Of a stretch of 64,000 nt of DNA, positions 25,258 to 33,999 are shown piece after piece. The position numbers were made by a program, and so were the translations under genes. The notes below the pieces were generated by a model. The model had not been told where the DNA came from, made no database searches, and saw only the letters and a program-made list of their open reading frames with translations. Numbering within the stretch: position 1 is the first letter of the stretch; each line of letters begins with the position of its first letter. This stretch comes from an uncultured Fluviicola sp. (GTDB lineage Bacteria > Bacteroidota > Bacteroidia > Flavobacteriales_D > Crocinitomicaceae), in contig NZ_CABHOL010000015.1 of NCBI RefSeq assembly GCF_902168135.1, forward strand, positions 124,001-188,000, given 5' to 3'.

Positions 25258-27417
25258 ATGGGTAAAAAAAGACCAACAAAAAAAATAAAAGATAAATCGA
25301 CCAAAAAACTAAAAACCGGCCTCTATCACATTATTCGAAAATTATTTGAACAACACCAGGATGCACTTCTGAATTACAAGCAGGTGTGCAGTTTGCTGCA
25401 TGTGCACGACAGCGAATCCCGCAAATTAGTTGTGGCTTTACTGCGTGAATTGGAAACTGAAGGTTTTTTGCGCAAGAGCGGACATGAAACGTATGCTTAT
25501 TCCAATACCACGGAAACCATTGAAGGAGAACTGGAGCTGACACAGCGCGGTTCCGGATTTGTAGTGGTTGGAAAAAATGAAGCGGATATTTTCATCGCGC
25601 CTCACAATATCGGTCACGCCATTCACGGAGATATTGTGCGTGTGGCTTTGACAAAAAAAAGCGGCAACCGGCCGGAAGGTAAGATCATGGAGGTAGTTTC
25701 GCGCGAGCGGACGCAGTTTGTAGGTACGATTCACATGTACGACAAACACGCATTTTTAATTCCCGACAATACGAAAACGGGCGTGAAAATTTACATTCCT
25801 TTCGAAAAGCTCAACAAGGCAAAAAATAAGGACAAGGCGCTGGTAAAAATCACGGTTTGGCCGAAGTCTGCTGAGTTTCCTTTCGGAGAAGTCATCCAGA
25901 CCCTGGGCGGAAATTCTATTCACGATACGGAAATGATCTCTATTCTGATCGGACAGGGAATTCCCATTGAATTTGAGGACGACGTCATGAACGAAGCGGA
26001 ACAGGTAACGTTGGAACTCGATCCGGTGGAAGTCGCGAAGCGACGCGATTTTCGGGATATTTTGACTTTCACCATCGACCCGGTGGATGCAAAAGACTTC
26101 GATGATGCTTTGTCGATCCGCAAACTGGAGAACGGTCATTACGAGATTGGTGTACACATTGCGGATGTAAGCCAGTATGTGAAACCGGATTCTGCCATGG
26201 ACAAGGAAGCTTATAAACGCGGAAACTCCGTTTACCTGGTAGACCGTGTCATCCCAATGCTTCCGGAACAGCTTTCAAACATGGTTTGTTCCCTGCGTCC
26301 GAAGGAAGATAAATTCACGTTCTCCGCAGTTTTCGAACTGGATGAAAAAGGAAAATTGTATAAAGAGTGGTTTGGTAAAACAGTCATTCATTCCGACCAT
26401 CGATTTGCCTATGAAGACGCTCAGGAAATCCTCGAAGGTGCAGAAGGCCCATACAAGGAAGAACTGCATATTTTAGATAAAATCGCAAAAATCTATCGAA
26501 AAGAGCGGTTTAAGCATGGTGCTTTGATGATCAACTCGGAAGAGATCCGATTCAAACTGGACGAAAACAAAGAACCGGTTGATGTGGTTGTGAAGGTTTC
26601 GAAAGATGCACATCAGCTGATCGAAGAGTTCATGCTATTGGCCAATAAGCGTGTGGCCATGTACGTTGGAATGCCTCAAAAAGGAAAAGATCCTGTTCCT
26701 TTCGTCTACCGTGTTCACGACAAGCCCGATCCGGAGAAAATCGCATTATTCAGTTTGTTTTTGGATAAATTCGGTCATTCTTTGGAATTCACAAGTCCGG
26801 AAAAAGCCGCTCAAAGCATCAACAAATTACTGAACGATATCCGTCTGAAGAACGAATACAGCATTATTCAGCAGATGGCTATCCGAAGCATGGCCAAGGC
26901 GACCTACGACACGGACAACATCGGTCACTATGGTTTGGCTTTCCAGTATTATACGCACTTCACCTCACCGATCCGCCGCTATGCAGATTTGATGGTGCAC
27001 CGCATTTTACTCGAATGTTTGGAAAACCGCCCACACAAGTACAACAATGCTTTGGAAGACATCTGCAAACGCATTTCACGCACGGAGCGCAAAGCAACGG
27101 AAGCGGAACGCGAATCCAATAAGTACTTCCAGGTAGTATTCGTCCACGACAAGATCGGGGAAGAATTTGACGGAATTGTTTCCGGTCTGGCAGAGTTCGG
27201 GCTGTTTGTGCGCATGACCGAAAACGCCTGTGAAGGAATGGTACCGCTGCAGGAACTTCCCGGAGACCGCTATACCTTTGATGAAAAAACGATGACCATT
27301 GTGGGTCAGAAAACCGGTAAAACGTTCCATTTCGGGGATAATGTCCGGGTGAAGATCTCGGAGGTGAGTCCTAAGAAGCGGACGATTGATTTGGAATTGG
27401 TATCAGTTTCAGAGTGA
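25258..27417 (+). CDS. rnr: ribonuclease R
   Basis: A 3'-5' processive exoribonuclease of the RNB family, 719 residues. In order: a Lys-rich start, a helix-turn-helix-like segment, cold-shock domains (GSGFVVVGKNEADIFI and FVGTIHMYDKHAFLIP), the RNB catalytic core with FTIDPVDAKDFDDALSI (metal Asp residues), HYGLAFQYYTHFTSPIRRYADLMVHR, and a C-terminal S1 domain (FDGIVSGLAEFGLFVRM). I chose the ATG at 25258 (MGKKRPTKK); the frame extends to a TTG at 25231, but that stretch lies in the likely promoter. It degrades structured RNA and takes part in rRNA quality control. Confidence 0.95.
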   Translation: MGKKRPTKKIKDKSTKKLKTGLYHIIRKLFEQHQDALLNYKQVCSLLHVHDSESRKLVVALLRELETEGFLRKSGHETYAYSNTTETIEGELELTQRGSGFVVVGKNEADIFIAPHNIGHAIHGDIVRVALTKKSGNRPEGKIMEVVSRERTQFVGTIHMYDKHAFLIPDNTKTGVKIYIPFEKLNKAKNKDKALVKITVWPKSAEFPFGEVIQTLGGNSIHDTEMISILIGQGIPIEFEDDVMNEAEQVTLELDPVEVAKRRDFRDILTFTIDPVDAKDFDDALSIRKLENGHYEIGVHIADVSQYVKPDSAMDKEAYKRGNSVYLVDRVIPMLPEQLSNMVCSLRPKEDKFTFSAVFELDEKGKLYKEWFGKTVIHSDHRFAYEDAQEILEGAEGPYKEELHILDKIAKIYRKERFKHGALMINSEEIRFKLDENKEPVDVVVKVSKDAHQLIEEFMLLANKRVAMYVGMPQKGKDPVPFVYRVHDKPDPEKIALFSLFLDKFGHSLEFTSPEKAAQSINKLLNDIRLKNEYSIIQQMAIRSMAKATYDTDNIGHYGLAFQYYTHFTSPIRRYADLMVHRILLECLENRPHKYNNALEDICKRISRTERKATEAERESNKYFQVVFVHDKIGEEFDGIVSGLAEFGLFVRMTENACEGMVPLQELPGDRYTFDEKTMTIVGQKTGKTFHFGDNVRVKISEVSPKKRTIDLELVSVSE

Positions 27418-27469
27418 GAAAGATAAAACAGAATGAGGCGCTATCCTCACTCTCAAAACTCAAACTGAT

Positions 27470-28012
27470 TTAAATTAGCGTTCGGAGGATTTTTGCAATG
27501 TTCTTTGCATCATCCACTCCGCGGTGATGTGTTCCTTCCAATTCGATCCGAAGATGCTGTAATGCACCATCCATTCCTTTTTCATGTCCCAATTTGTTTT
27601 TCAATGCAAAGAGCGTTTTTACATTGATGTGAGATGGACCGAGGGGATAACCGACTCCCAGTTCGGAACATTGGCGCTGGATGTGTTTCAGATCGTAAGC
27701 CCCAAAGCTTGCCCAGGCCCTGCTCTGCCCTTCATATTCCTTCTTAATAATGGAACATGCTTCTTTGAAGGAAATTCCTTCGTTTCGGATCATTTCCGGA
27801 GTAATGGTGGTTAACTCCGTACAGAAATCGCTGATCTCGGAACGTTCCGGAATAACCAGGATTCCCCTATTGTCGGAAATTTCTCCCGAATGGACATCCA
27901 GTAAACAGATCCCGAATTCGATAATATCGTTGGTCATTCCTTGTGGAGGAGCTGTGTTCCAGCATGTGGCTTCCACATCGATCACGATAATTTTGTCTAA
28001 TTTTTTTGCCAT
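27470..28012 (-). CDS. DEDDh 3'-5' exonuclease, ERI-1/KapD-like
   Basis: 180 residues of the DnaQ-like exonuclease fold. IVIDVEATCWN carries the D-x-E pair, FGAYD the third Asp, and HHRGVDDAKNIAKIL the catalytic His and last Asp (DEDDh). The opening ATCW and the NDIIEFGICLLDV strand are as in the ERI-1/KapD group, which acts on RNA or DNA 3' ends. Its convergent neighbour is RNase R, 52 bp away. The substrate is unknown. The 125 bp upstream hold only AT-rich sequence. Confidence 0.88.
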   Translation of the reverse strand: MAKKLDKIIVIDVEATCWNTAPPQGMTNDIIEFGICLLDVHSGEISDNRGILVIPERSEISDFCTELTTITPEMIRNEGISFKEACSIIKKEYEGQSRAWASFGAYDLKHIQRQCSELGVGYPLGPSHINVKTLFALKNKLGHEKGMDGALQHLRIELEGTHHRGVDDAKNIAKILRTLI

Positions 28013-28137
28013 TTTTTAATTGTTTAAATTGTTAATTAAACACGACTTTCCTTTCTAGAAAATTCCCCGGCAAAATGAATGATTTAGGTTCAGTAGTCGT
28101 GGTTGTTTGCATATATTGGAAGCAAAATTAGTGAAAA

Positions 28138-28881
28138 TTACTTTAAGACTCTCAATCCTGAAAATTTCCTGGGAAGTTCTTCTTTGATGAAAGTATCAAA
28201 AGCGAAATGGATAAATTGAATGGAAGTATTCCATTCAGCTTCATTAATATAAAGATTCCAATAAACATTATTGCTGTCTTTGCATAACTCATATCTTATT
28301 CCTTCATACCGGAAACTTAAAAATAAGTAGCCGGTAACATTTGATATAGCTAAGCTGGAAAATTCATGCTGAATTAGCGAATCCACTTCTTCTTTATCAT
28401 TTTGGCCATCGGGGAAATGTTTTTCCAAATATGAAGCTGGAATTTCTTTCATGGTATACGAAAAAACCGTATCTGCTTTAATGGCAACTATTGACCGGAG
28501 AAAAGCATTAAGATCTTTCCCGGCTATTCTTCGATCTTTGAAAATTTTTGGGTGAGATACACTATCACTTATCAAATTTGGACCAAATCCGCCAACCCAG
28601 GTTTTGACTTCCTTTTTAGTAATGCTATCCTGTGATATTTCCCATTGCCCTACCCATTCTCTGAAGCTTTCTTTGCATTCAAACTTTGTTATGCGATAAA
28701 CATGTTTCTCCTTTTCATAGTTTATCTTCTCCTTTCTTCCACAAGCTCCTCTTTTTTCTTCTCCGTCCATTTCGGGACTGCATTTATACCCGATCCTGTA
28801 AAAAATAACAAGGGAATCGACCTCCTGCGAAAAGCCGTTAACACCAATGAAGATCATCCATGCAAAACTCAGTATTTTCAT
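28138..28881 (-). CDS. exported hypothetical protein
   Basis: 247 residues, not recognised. A signal peptide (MKILSFAWMIFIGVNGFSQ) is followed by YRIGYKCSPEMDGEEKRGACGRKEKI, with two Cys that may pair, and a mixed, Lys- and Glu-rich body. No catalytic motif is seen. It is the first gene reading left in a run of minus-strand genes with the lipoprotein gene upstream; both have the same short repeat just before them (28922-28947 and 29638-29664). Confidence 0.65.
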   Translation of the reverse strand: MKILSFAWMIFIGVNGFSQEVDSLVIFYRIGYKCSPEMDGEEKRGACGRKEKINYEKEKHVYRITKFECKESFREWVGQWEISQDSITKKEVKTWVGGFGPNLISDSVSHPKIFKDRRIAGKDLNAFLRSIVAIKADTVFSYTMKEIPASYLEKHFPDGQNDKEEVDSLIQHEFSSLAISNVTGYLFLSFRYEGIRYELCKDSNNVYWNLYINEAEWNTSIQFIHFAFDTFIKEELPRKFSGLRVLK

Positions 28882-28921
28882 TTTTTGGGTATAGATGGTT
28901 TTTCGTGGATGATTCCATAAA

Positions 28922-28947
28922 TTCCCGGCGGAGCCGAAAAATTTTGA
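28922..28947 (-). repeat. short intercistronic repeat, copy 1
   Basis: TTCCCGGCGGAGCCG followed by AAAAATTTTGA, about 40 bp upstream of the gene starting at 28881. A near-identical copy is at 29638-29664. It contains the small hairpin CGGCggaGCCG. Confidence 0.6.
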
Positions 28948-28972
28948 TTTTCTGAGGTTTTCCTTTCGATAA

Positions 28973-29620
28973 CTATTGTTTTTTCAGGCGGAATGAACCC
29001 GTTTGCAATACCGCATCATCTTCAATAGTGTAAAGCGAATCGCCCGAAATGACGATGTCAAATTCAACCTGGTCTCCCTCTACGAAGCTATAGGCACAAC
29101 CGTAGCTGGCTTTGATTGTTAATGCTTCCCCCGTAATGGGATGTGTGTGGTCCGTTAAGATATACGCCGGCGTATATTCGTTGAATAAACGGTCGTCTAT
29201 GACATAAGTTATTCCCGTTTTACTGGTTTTTCGTCCGGTCATCAGGTCTTCGTTTTCATAACGGGCCAGGATCATCTTTTTATCTATCAACGAAGGCGGA
29301 TCCACGCTGATCCATAATGAATCCAGGTTAAACGGTTTAAAGACAAATTCTCCGAAAGTCAGTTTACAGTTCACATGATAAGTGGAATCATTTATCGCTT
29401 TGATTGTTCCGGAATGTTCTCCGTAACTATCGTTTCCTTCATTTTGATAGGTGAAAATAACTTTGTTTCCCGGTAAAATTTTCAGGTAGCATAAGTAGCT
29501 TCCTCTGTCGGAATAACCTTTGTAAAGTTGTTCCGTTTTGAAACCATAGTTCTCTTTTTTTTCTGAATCAGAACAGCCTGCTAGCAGAAACAATATCGTT
29601 GGTATAATTAATCGCATCAT
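28973..29620 (-). CDS. hypothetical lipoprotein
   Basis: 215 residues. The signal sequence MMRLIIPTILFLLAGCSDSEKKE has a clear lipobox LAGC. The mature protein is beta-rich, with SYLCYLKILPGNKVIFTY, SGTIKAINDSTYHVN and a final ADAV-like barrel segment; the family is not recognised. It probably sits in the periplasm or outer membrane. Two ATG codons in a row (29620, 29617) are possible starts. It lies 56 bp downstream of the GNAT gene on the same strand. Confidence 0.65.
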   Translation of the reverse strand: MMRLIIPTILFLLAGCSDSEKKENYGFKTEQLYKGYSDRGSYLCYLKILPGNKVIFTYQNEGNDSYGEHSGTIKAINDSTYHVNCKLTFGEFVFKPFNLDSLWISVDPPSLIDKKMILARYENEDLMTGRKTSKTGITYVIDDRLFNEYTPAYILTDHTHPITGEALTIKASYGCAYSFVEGDQVEFDIVISGDSLYTIEDDAVLQTGSFRLKKQ

Positions 29621-29637
29621 ATTTATAAGGCATTGCT

Positions 29638-29664
29638 TTCCCGGCGGAGCCGAAAAAATTTTGA
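29638..29664 (-). repeat. short intercistronic repeat, copy 2
   Basis: The same TTCCCGGCGGAGCCG block with one extra A, 18 bp upstream of the lipoprotein start and 13 bp past the GNAT stop; see the copy at 28922-28947. Confidence 0.6.
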
Positions 29665-29676
29665 GTTTTAAGCTTT

Positions 29677-30081
29677 CTATCTTAAGAGTTCCATCATATT
29701 CTCCGGTTTAGCTAATTCGGTAAATCCAACTTGTTTGTACAAACCGTGTGCATCAGCCGTTGCCAGTCGTATAACCCTGACATCTTTTAAAGCATCACAT
29801 TCCAGGATGTGTTTCATCAGCATTTTGGAATACCCATTTCCCCGGTATTTTTCGTCAATGAACACATCCATCAAATAAGCAAATTGGTAATAATCCGTCA
29901 CAACGCGCGCATATCCGATTTGCTGCTCATCAAGTAACATGCCGAAGTTCAATGAGTTTTCGATACAGGTACGCATGTTTTCCATGGTGCGGTCCTTCGC
30001 CCAATAGGTTTGTGCTATGAAATCCGTAATGTATGCGATATCCAAACGATTTTTGTCGGAGGTGATAATCAGATCTTCCAT
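29677..30081 (-). CDS. GNAT-family N-acetyltransferase
   Basis: 134 residues with the Gcn5-related fold: GYARVVTDYYQFAYLMDVFIDEKYRGNGYSKMLMKHIL contains the acetyl-CoA pyrophosphate loop (R-G-N-G-Y), and the last strands read RLATADAHGLYKQVGF. The layout matches small single-domain GNATs that acetylate amines of unknown identity. It is cytoplasmic and no partner is evident. Confidence 0.88.
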   Translation of the reverse strand: MEDLIITSDKNRLDIAYITDFIAQTYWAKDRTMENMRTCIENSLNFGMLLDEQQIGYARVVTDYYQFAYLMDVFIDEKYRGNGYSKMLMKHILECDALKDVRVIRLATADAHGLYKQVGFTELAKPENMMELLR

Positions 30082-30143
30082 GAATTAAAAATAAACAATC
30101 CATATAAAAATAGTAGGGGTTTAAGATTTTAAACCCCTACACC

Positions 30144-30212
30144 CTAACATATGAACGTAAATTGTGGAAGAATCTGAACCGGTTTGGTAACAATTGTTCC
30201 GTTTTTGGTTAG
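30144..30212 (-). pseudogene. possible remnant of a T9SS cargo gene 3' end
   Basis: On the minus strand this reads ...KNGTIVTKPVQI... and ends in TAG. The true end of the neighbouring subtilase gene reads KDGQVVTKPVQVIH. Twenty bases (CTGAACCGGTTTGGTAACAA as written on the plus strand) are identical at 30174-30193 and 30328-30347. It looks like a decayed copy of a sorting-domain tail, from a local duplication or a lost neighbour. It is too short for certainty. Confidence 0.4.
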
Positions 30213-30243
30213 ACCTATGCCTTCAGCATAGATATTTTTATGA

Positions 30244-30308
30244 ACCGCAAAGAATGAAAGAACGCAAAGGGAGGATTATTAAAACTTTGCGCCTTTACTC
30301 CTTGCGGT
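30244..30308. repeat. imperfect hairpin with ACCGCAA...CGCAAAG arms
   Basis: The left arm ACCGCAAAGAATGAAAGAACGCAAAG and a right arm ending CTTTGCGCC...CTTGCGGT pair imperfectly. It lies immediately after the subtilase stop (30316), so it may serve as its terminator. The arm words resemble those of the element at 58475-58847. Confidence 0.45.
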
Positions 30309-30315
30309 AAAAAAA

Positions 30316-31950
30316 TTAGTGTATTACCTGAACCGGTTTGGTAACAACCTGTCCATCTTTATAAATTACCGACAGGTAATAAATTCCTGCTTGCAGATTC
30401 CTGCTTTTCAATTCAAATCCCATACCTGTTTTTACCTGGTCTATTTGAATTTCTTTGCCGGAAACATCTTTCAGGGTTAATTGGCTTACAGTTCCATTTG
30501 GGATATAAACAGCGAAAGAACCTGTATTCGGATTCGGGAAAACGGAAAAAGCGTTTTTATCGGTTGCATCTATTCCTAAATGGTCCATCAGGTAATTTCC
30601 GGCCGCAAAAACGTTGGGCAACGGCCCGATTTTTTGTGAAAGCGGAAATAGTGTCCCTGCAACCTGGGGTTTTCCGGTGTGAACCAATAAATCCCGTATT
30701 TGATCTCTTGATAAAGGATTTCCGGTAACGCTTTTATGCAGGGATTGTATTAACGCAACTGCTCCAACTACAATCGGAGAAGCTCCGGAAGTTCCTCCGA
30801 AATCGTTTGAATATTCCTTGTTAACTCCCTCGGCTGAATAAGCATCTCCATAACCGGTTGTAACAACTCCTTCCCCATTTCCCTGCAAGTCAATCCGGCT
30901 TCCGTAATTGGAAAACCACAGCCTGGAACGTGATGCATCATCGATACCAACAGCTCCGGCTCCCACCATAATAGCTTCCGACCAGTTCTCTTCCAGGAAA
31001 GGATAATGTCCGTTATTGTCCATACTGAAAATAGGGTCATCCAAATCCTGATTGCCATTTGCGGCAGCTTCCACTACAATCAATCCATTTCCGGATATTA
31101 ACTGGATGGCATCGTAATACGGTTCATACCATTCTACCGGTACATAATCCGGATTTGCATCGGGGCCGGCAATTTGCTGTTCGATCAGAACGATATCTCC
31201 CGGATCCAATTCATTCATGGTATTGATCAGCGCTTCTTCCAGGAAATACGTTTGGTCGAAATAAGCACCTGAAAAAAACAGCTGGCTTTGATAAGCAATA
31301 CCGGTGGTTCCTACTCCATCATTCAAAGAACCGATTTCTCCCAATACGGCCGTTCCGTGATCCGGTCCGAACCCGGGATCTTCCGGCTGTGGTCCTATGA
31401 TAGTAACCGTTGGAAGATCATCATGAAGGTCGTTGAACATGTATTCAATATCGCAAACTTTTACTCCTGCTCCGTAGACAGAATACGCACTCCAAAATTC
31501 CTGTGCATGAATTCCCGCTTCCTGGTCGTACAAATAAAGCTGCGTCGGTTGAAAATCAGGTACTGCCGGCAGGCTTAATTTCGGTGGAATGCTCACATAC
31601 TTAATAGCACTCAATCTCGTTTCTATTTCCTTTTTAACCGATTGGATATCTTCATCAGCATTTAAGTGAAATTCAAAAAGTGTGCGTGGGTCCGAAAGGT
31701 TCTTTTTCAGGTTTTGTTTGGCCTTTTGGTAATAAGCGTCCAATTTTTCCGGGGAAATGGAATAAAAAGGTTCCCAATGTCCATATTGTCCAAGATCCGG
31801 GAAAGCACCTGATTCAGAAACCAGTTTCCCGTCTTGGGCATATACTGCTGTTCCGTCCAGGAACTTCACGTGTAATATTCTATCCGGATTATTTTGAGCG
31901 GTAACCGTAAAAAAGGAGAAAGATAAAATGGTAAGCAGACGAAATTTCAT
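30316..31950 (-). CDS. secreted S8 (subtilisin-like) serine peptidase with T9SS sorting domain
   Basis: 544 residues. Signal peptide to about 18 (FTVTAQ), a prodomain-like stretch to about 150, then the subtilase core. The catalytic Asp lies in VKVCDIEYMFN (about 167), His in GPDHGTAVLG (about 198), the oxyanion Asn region in VEAAANGNQDLDD (about 295) and Ser in GGTSGASPIVVG (about 388). The first motif is CDIE rather than the usual DTG. From about 465, AFSVFPNPNTGSFAVYI to QVVTKPVQVIH is a T9SS type A sorting domain. It should be an extracellular or surface peptidase. Confidence 0.88.
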   Translation of the reverse strand: MKFRLLTILSFSFFTVTAQNNPDRILHVKFLDGTAVYAQDGKLVSESGAFPDLGQYGHWEPFYSISPEKLDAYYQKAKQNLKKNLSDPRTLFEFHLNADEDIQSVKKEIETRLSAIKYVSIPPKLSLPAVPDFQPTQLYLYDQEAGIHAQEFWSAYSVYGAGVKVCDIEYMFNDLHDDLPTVTIIGPQPEDPGFGPDHGTAVLGEIGSLNDGVGTTGIAYQSQLFFSGAYFDQTYFLEEALINTMNELDPGDIVLIEQQIAGPDANPDYVPVEWYEPYYDAIQLISGNGLIVVEAAANGNQDLDDPIFSMDNNGHYPFLEENWSEAIMVGAGAVGIDDASRSRLWFSNYGSRIDLQGNGEGVVTTGYGDAYSAEGVNKEYSNDFGGTSGASPIVVGAVALIQSLHKSVTGNPLSRDQIRDLLVHTGKPQVAGTLFPLSQKIGPLPNVFAAGNYLMDHLGIDATDKNAFSVFPNPNTGSFAVYIPNGTVSQLTLKDVSGKEIQIDQVKTGMGFELKSRNLQAGIYYLSVIYKDGQVVTKPVQVIH

Positions 31951-32065
31951 AAGCGCGATCTTTTCGTCAATGCTAGGAAATATATCTCAACTTTCTGTAC
32001 AAATAATTTGTAACCTGAAACTTATTGAGGGAAAGGTAATAAAGGAAATGTAACCGGGCGGCTGC

Positions 32066-32827
32066 TTAAAGCATTTTGATGCGATTCGTCAGTTCATCTC
32101 TGTATGAACCTCCGATCGGAATGAGTTTGCGGTCATTTTCCAACTGCAGGTTCGGAAAGTCGATCGATGCAATTTTATCCAGACGAACAATAAACGAACG
32201 ATGAACACGAATAAACTGGTCTGTACCCAATTTTGTTTCGATATCCTTCATGGTTGAATGGATCGTGTAACGTGTTTCATTGGTGTTGATAACTACGTAA
32301 TCCTTCAAAGCCTCAATGAAATAAATATCGTTCATATTCAACTTCACCAATTTGCTGTTGGATTTTACGAAAATGAACTCATTGAGTGAATCTTTCTCTT
32401 TGTTTTCAACAAGCGAATAAAGCATATCGCGTTCGCGTTCCACCTCTTGTTCCTTCTTGTGTTTGTATAGAGCCATTTCAATCGACGTGTGTAAATCGAT
32501 TTCTTTGAAAGGTTTTAAAATATACCCGTATGGTTCGGTAACTTTCGCTTTGGATAAAGTGGCTTCATCTGCATAAGCTGTTAGATAGATTACCGGAATG
32601 GAGTATTGGTTACGAACAATTTCCGCTGTTTCGATCCCATTCATTTCTCCTTTCAACATGATGTCCATAAGGACAATATCAGGCTGATTTGCTTCCAATA
32701 ATTCAAGTGCTTTCTCACCCGAAGGAGCCGCACCAACAACGTGGTAACCAAGCTTTTTCAAACTTGACTGGATATCCTTCGAAACAATGAATTCATCTTC
32801 TACAACTAACACATTAGCCTTCGTCAT
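32066..32827 (-). CDS. LytTR-family response regulator
   Basis: 253 residues. Receiver domain at 1-120: VLVVEDEF acidic pocket, IVLMDIML with phospho-acceptor D55, VIYLTAY switch Thr, YGYILKPF with the conserved Lys. A linker helix follows, then a LytTR DNA-binding domain from about 150 (FVKSNSKLVKLNMNDIYFIEALKDYVVINTNETRYTIHSTMKDIE ... FIRVHRSFIVRLDKI). It would be phosphorylated by a histidine kinase not found next to it. A well-formed promoter lies upstream, next to the AT-rich gap. Confidence 0.93.
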   Translation of the reverse strand: MTKANVLVVEDEFIVSKDIQSSLKKLGYHVVGAAPSGEKALELLEANQPDIVLMDIMLKGEMNGIETAEIVRNQYSIPVIYLTAYADEATLSKAKVTEPYGYILKPFKEIDLHTSIEMALYKHKKEQEVERERDMLYSLVENKEKDSLNEFIFVKSNSKLVKLNMNDIYFIEALKDYVVINTNETRYTIHSTMKDIETKLGTDQFIRVHRSFIVRLDKIASIDFPNLQLENDRKLIPIGGSYRDELTNRIKML

Positions 32828-32845
32828 TCTTTACAGCTTTGGAGT

Positions 32846-32877
32846 CAAAAGTAATTAATTTTGAGCGTTAATTACAA
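32846..32877 (-). promoter_or_regulatory. LytTR regulator promoter (TTG -21- TACTTTTG)
   Basis: On the minus strand TACTTTTG (32853-32846) fits TAnnTTTG, and TTG (32877-32875) is 21 bp upstream. The start codon is 18 bp past the -7 element. Confidence 0.55.
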
Positions 32878-33440
32878 TCTGTTCTAATTATTTCGTAGAC
32901 ACTTCACTTTCGTTCGTCTATTCGAATATAAACTTTAACTATGAATTGTGCAAATTAGTCTTCAAAAGAGCGAAAACAAAATAAATAGAATAAAATCTTT
33001 TTTAAAAAGAAATCTATTATATCTATTAGGGGTGTTAATTCGTGTAAAACTTTCAATAAAAGGATTCGTTTTTTAAACTTATGAGTTCATTCGATAGATT
33101 TATTGACAATCGGAATACATCTTTTGAAGTTCTATCACAAGACTTTACGCAGATATGAACAAAATGAGTTAAATTGTTAATGTGGATAAAATAGTTTGGT
33201 TTTACTCTGTTAATATGTGTTTAACATGGTGATAAAAGAGCGATAATTTGATCAAACTTTTGAGTGCTTTATTCAAAAACTTGTACATATGATCAAATAG
33301 TTCGAATATCCTAGAAATACTTATTGAATCTTTCCAACAGATATTGACAATTTGGATTTAAAAGGTGTGTAAAACTACTTTTAACAAGAGCAACAAAATC
33401 AGCACTTTCCGGGAATGCATTTTTTCTTATTGTTAATTGA
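32878..33440. other. AT-rich intergenic region, candidate oriC
   Basis: No gene is evident in this gap of about 560 bp. From 32965 to 33035 it is extremely AT-rich (candidate unwinding element). From 33181 it carries one perfect DnaA box, TGTGGATAA, and two 8-of-9 matches, TGTGTTTAA (33216-33224) and TGTGTAAAA (33366-33374). The word GATCAAA occurs twice (near 33250 and 33292). A 25-codon ORF at 33081 is not convincing. With a parS cluster 12 kb away, an origin of replication is plausible, but dnaA itself is not in the window. Confidence 0.4.
33181..33189 (-). promoter_or_regulatory. DnaA box TTATCCACA
   Basis: A perfect 9-mer match to the strong DnaA-binding consensus, reading on the minus strand, within the AT-rich gap. 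It is the only perfect one I noticed in the window. Confidence 0.55.
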
Positions 33441-33471
33441 TTGTTCCATTTGTTGATAAGCCTTAACTTTG
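33441..33471 (+). promoter_or_regulatory. rpiB promoter (TTG -20- TAACTTTG)
   Basis: TTG at 33441-33443 and TAACTTTG at 33464-33471 match both elements of the Bacteroidota promoter at the right spacing. The rpiB ATG at 33489 lies 17 bp downstream, which argues against the frame's upstream extension being coding. Confidence 0.7.
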
Positions 33472-33488
33472 AGAAAACTTTCAGTATT

Positions 33489-33929
33489 ATGTCACAAATC
33501 ATTCCTATAGGAGCAGATCATGCAGGATTTCAGTTGAAATCAGAAGTTATTAAACATTTGGAATCAGTGGGTTACCAGGTAAAAGATTACGGATGTTACA
33601 GTGAAGAAAGCATTGACTATGCTGATTTCGGTCACCCGGTTGCCGATCACGTGGAAGCAAATGAAGGGTCCAAAGGAATTGTGATCTGCGGAAGCGGGAA
33701 CGGAATTAACATGACTGTTAACAAACACCAGGGAATTCGCGGAGCACTTTGCTGGAAGAAAGAAATCGCTCAATTGGCTCGTGAACATAATGATGCAAAC
33801 ATTTTGACACTTCCTGCGCGATTTGTTTCTGTAGAAGAAGCATTGGAAATGGTGGATATTTTCTGGAACACCGATTTTGAAGGTGGAAGACACCAGAAGC
33901 GTATTGATAAAATCCCGATGTGTAAATAG
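33489..33929 (+). CDS. rpiB: ribose 5-phosphate isomerase B
   Basis: 146 residues. It interconverts ribose 5-phosphate and ribulose 5-phosphate in the pentose phosphate pathway. The family opening IPIGADHAGFQLK, DYADFGHPVADHV and the active-site Cys in GIVICGSGNGINMTVNKHQGIRGALCW are all present, with HNDANILTLPARF near the end. The ATG at 33489 is chosen from the protein start and the promoter; the frame is open 16 codons further upstream. A hairpin follows the stop. Confidence 0.95.
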   Translation: MSQIIPIGADHAGFQLKSEVIKHLESVGYQVKDYGCYSEESIDYADFGHPVADHVEANEGSKGIVICGSGNGINMTVNKHQGIRGALCWKKEIAQLAREHNDANILTLPARFVSVEEALEMVDIFWNTDFEGGRHQKRIDKIPMCK

Positions 33930-33930
33930 T

Positions 33931-33980
33931 AAATGTTCAAAAGTTTCAAGAGGTTCGAATATTGAACTTTTTGAACATTT
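33931..33980 (+). terminator. AT-rich hairpin after rpiB
   Basis: Arms AAATGTTCAAAAGTTTCAA (33931-33949) and TTGAACTTTTTGAACATTT (33962-33980) pair at most positions. There is no strong T-run, so it may be a weak terminator or an RNA-stabilising stem. Confidence 0.5.
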
Positions 33981-33999
33981 CAACTCTTATTGATAAAGT

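Noticed and set aside
33081-33158. 25-codon ORF in the AT-rich gap
   Set aside because: It is too short, has no family features and no start context; the gap is better explained as regulatory or an origin.
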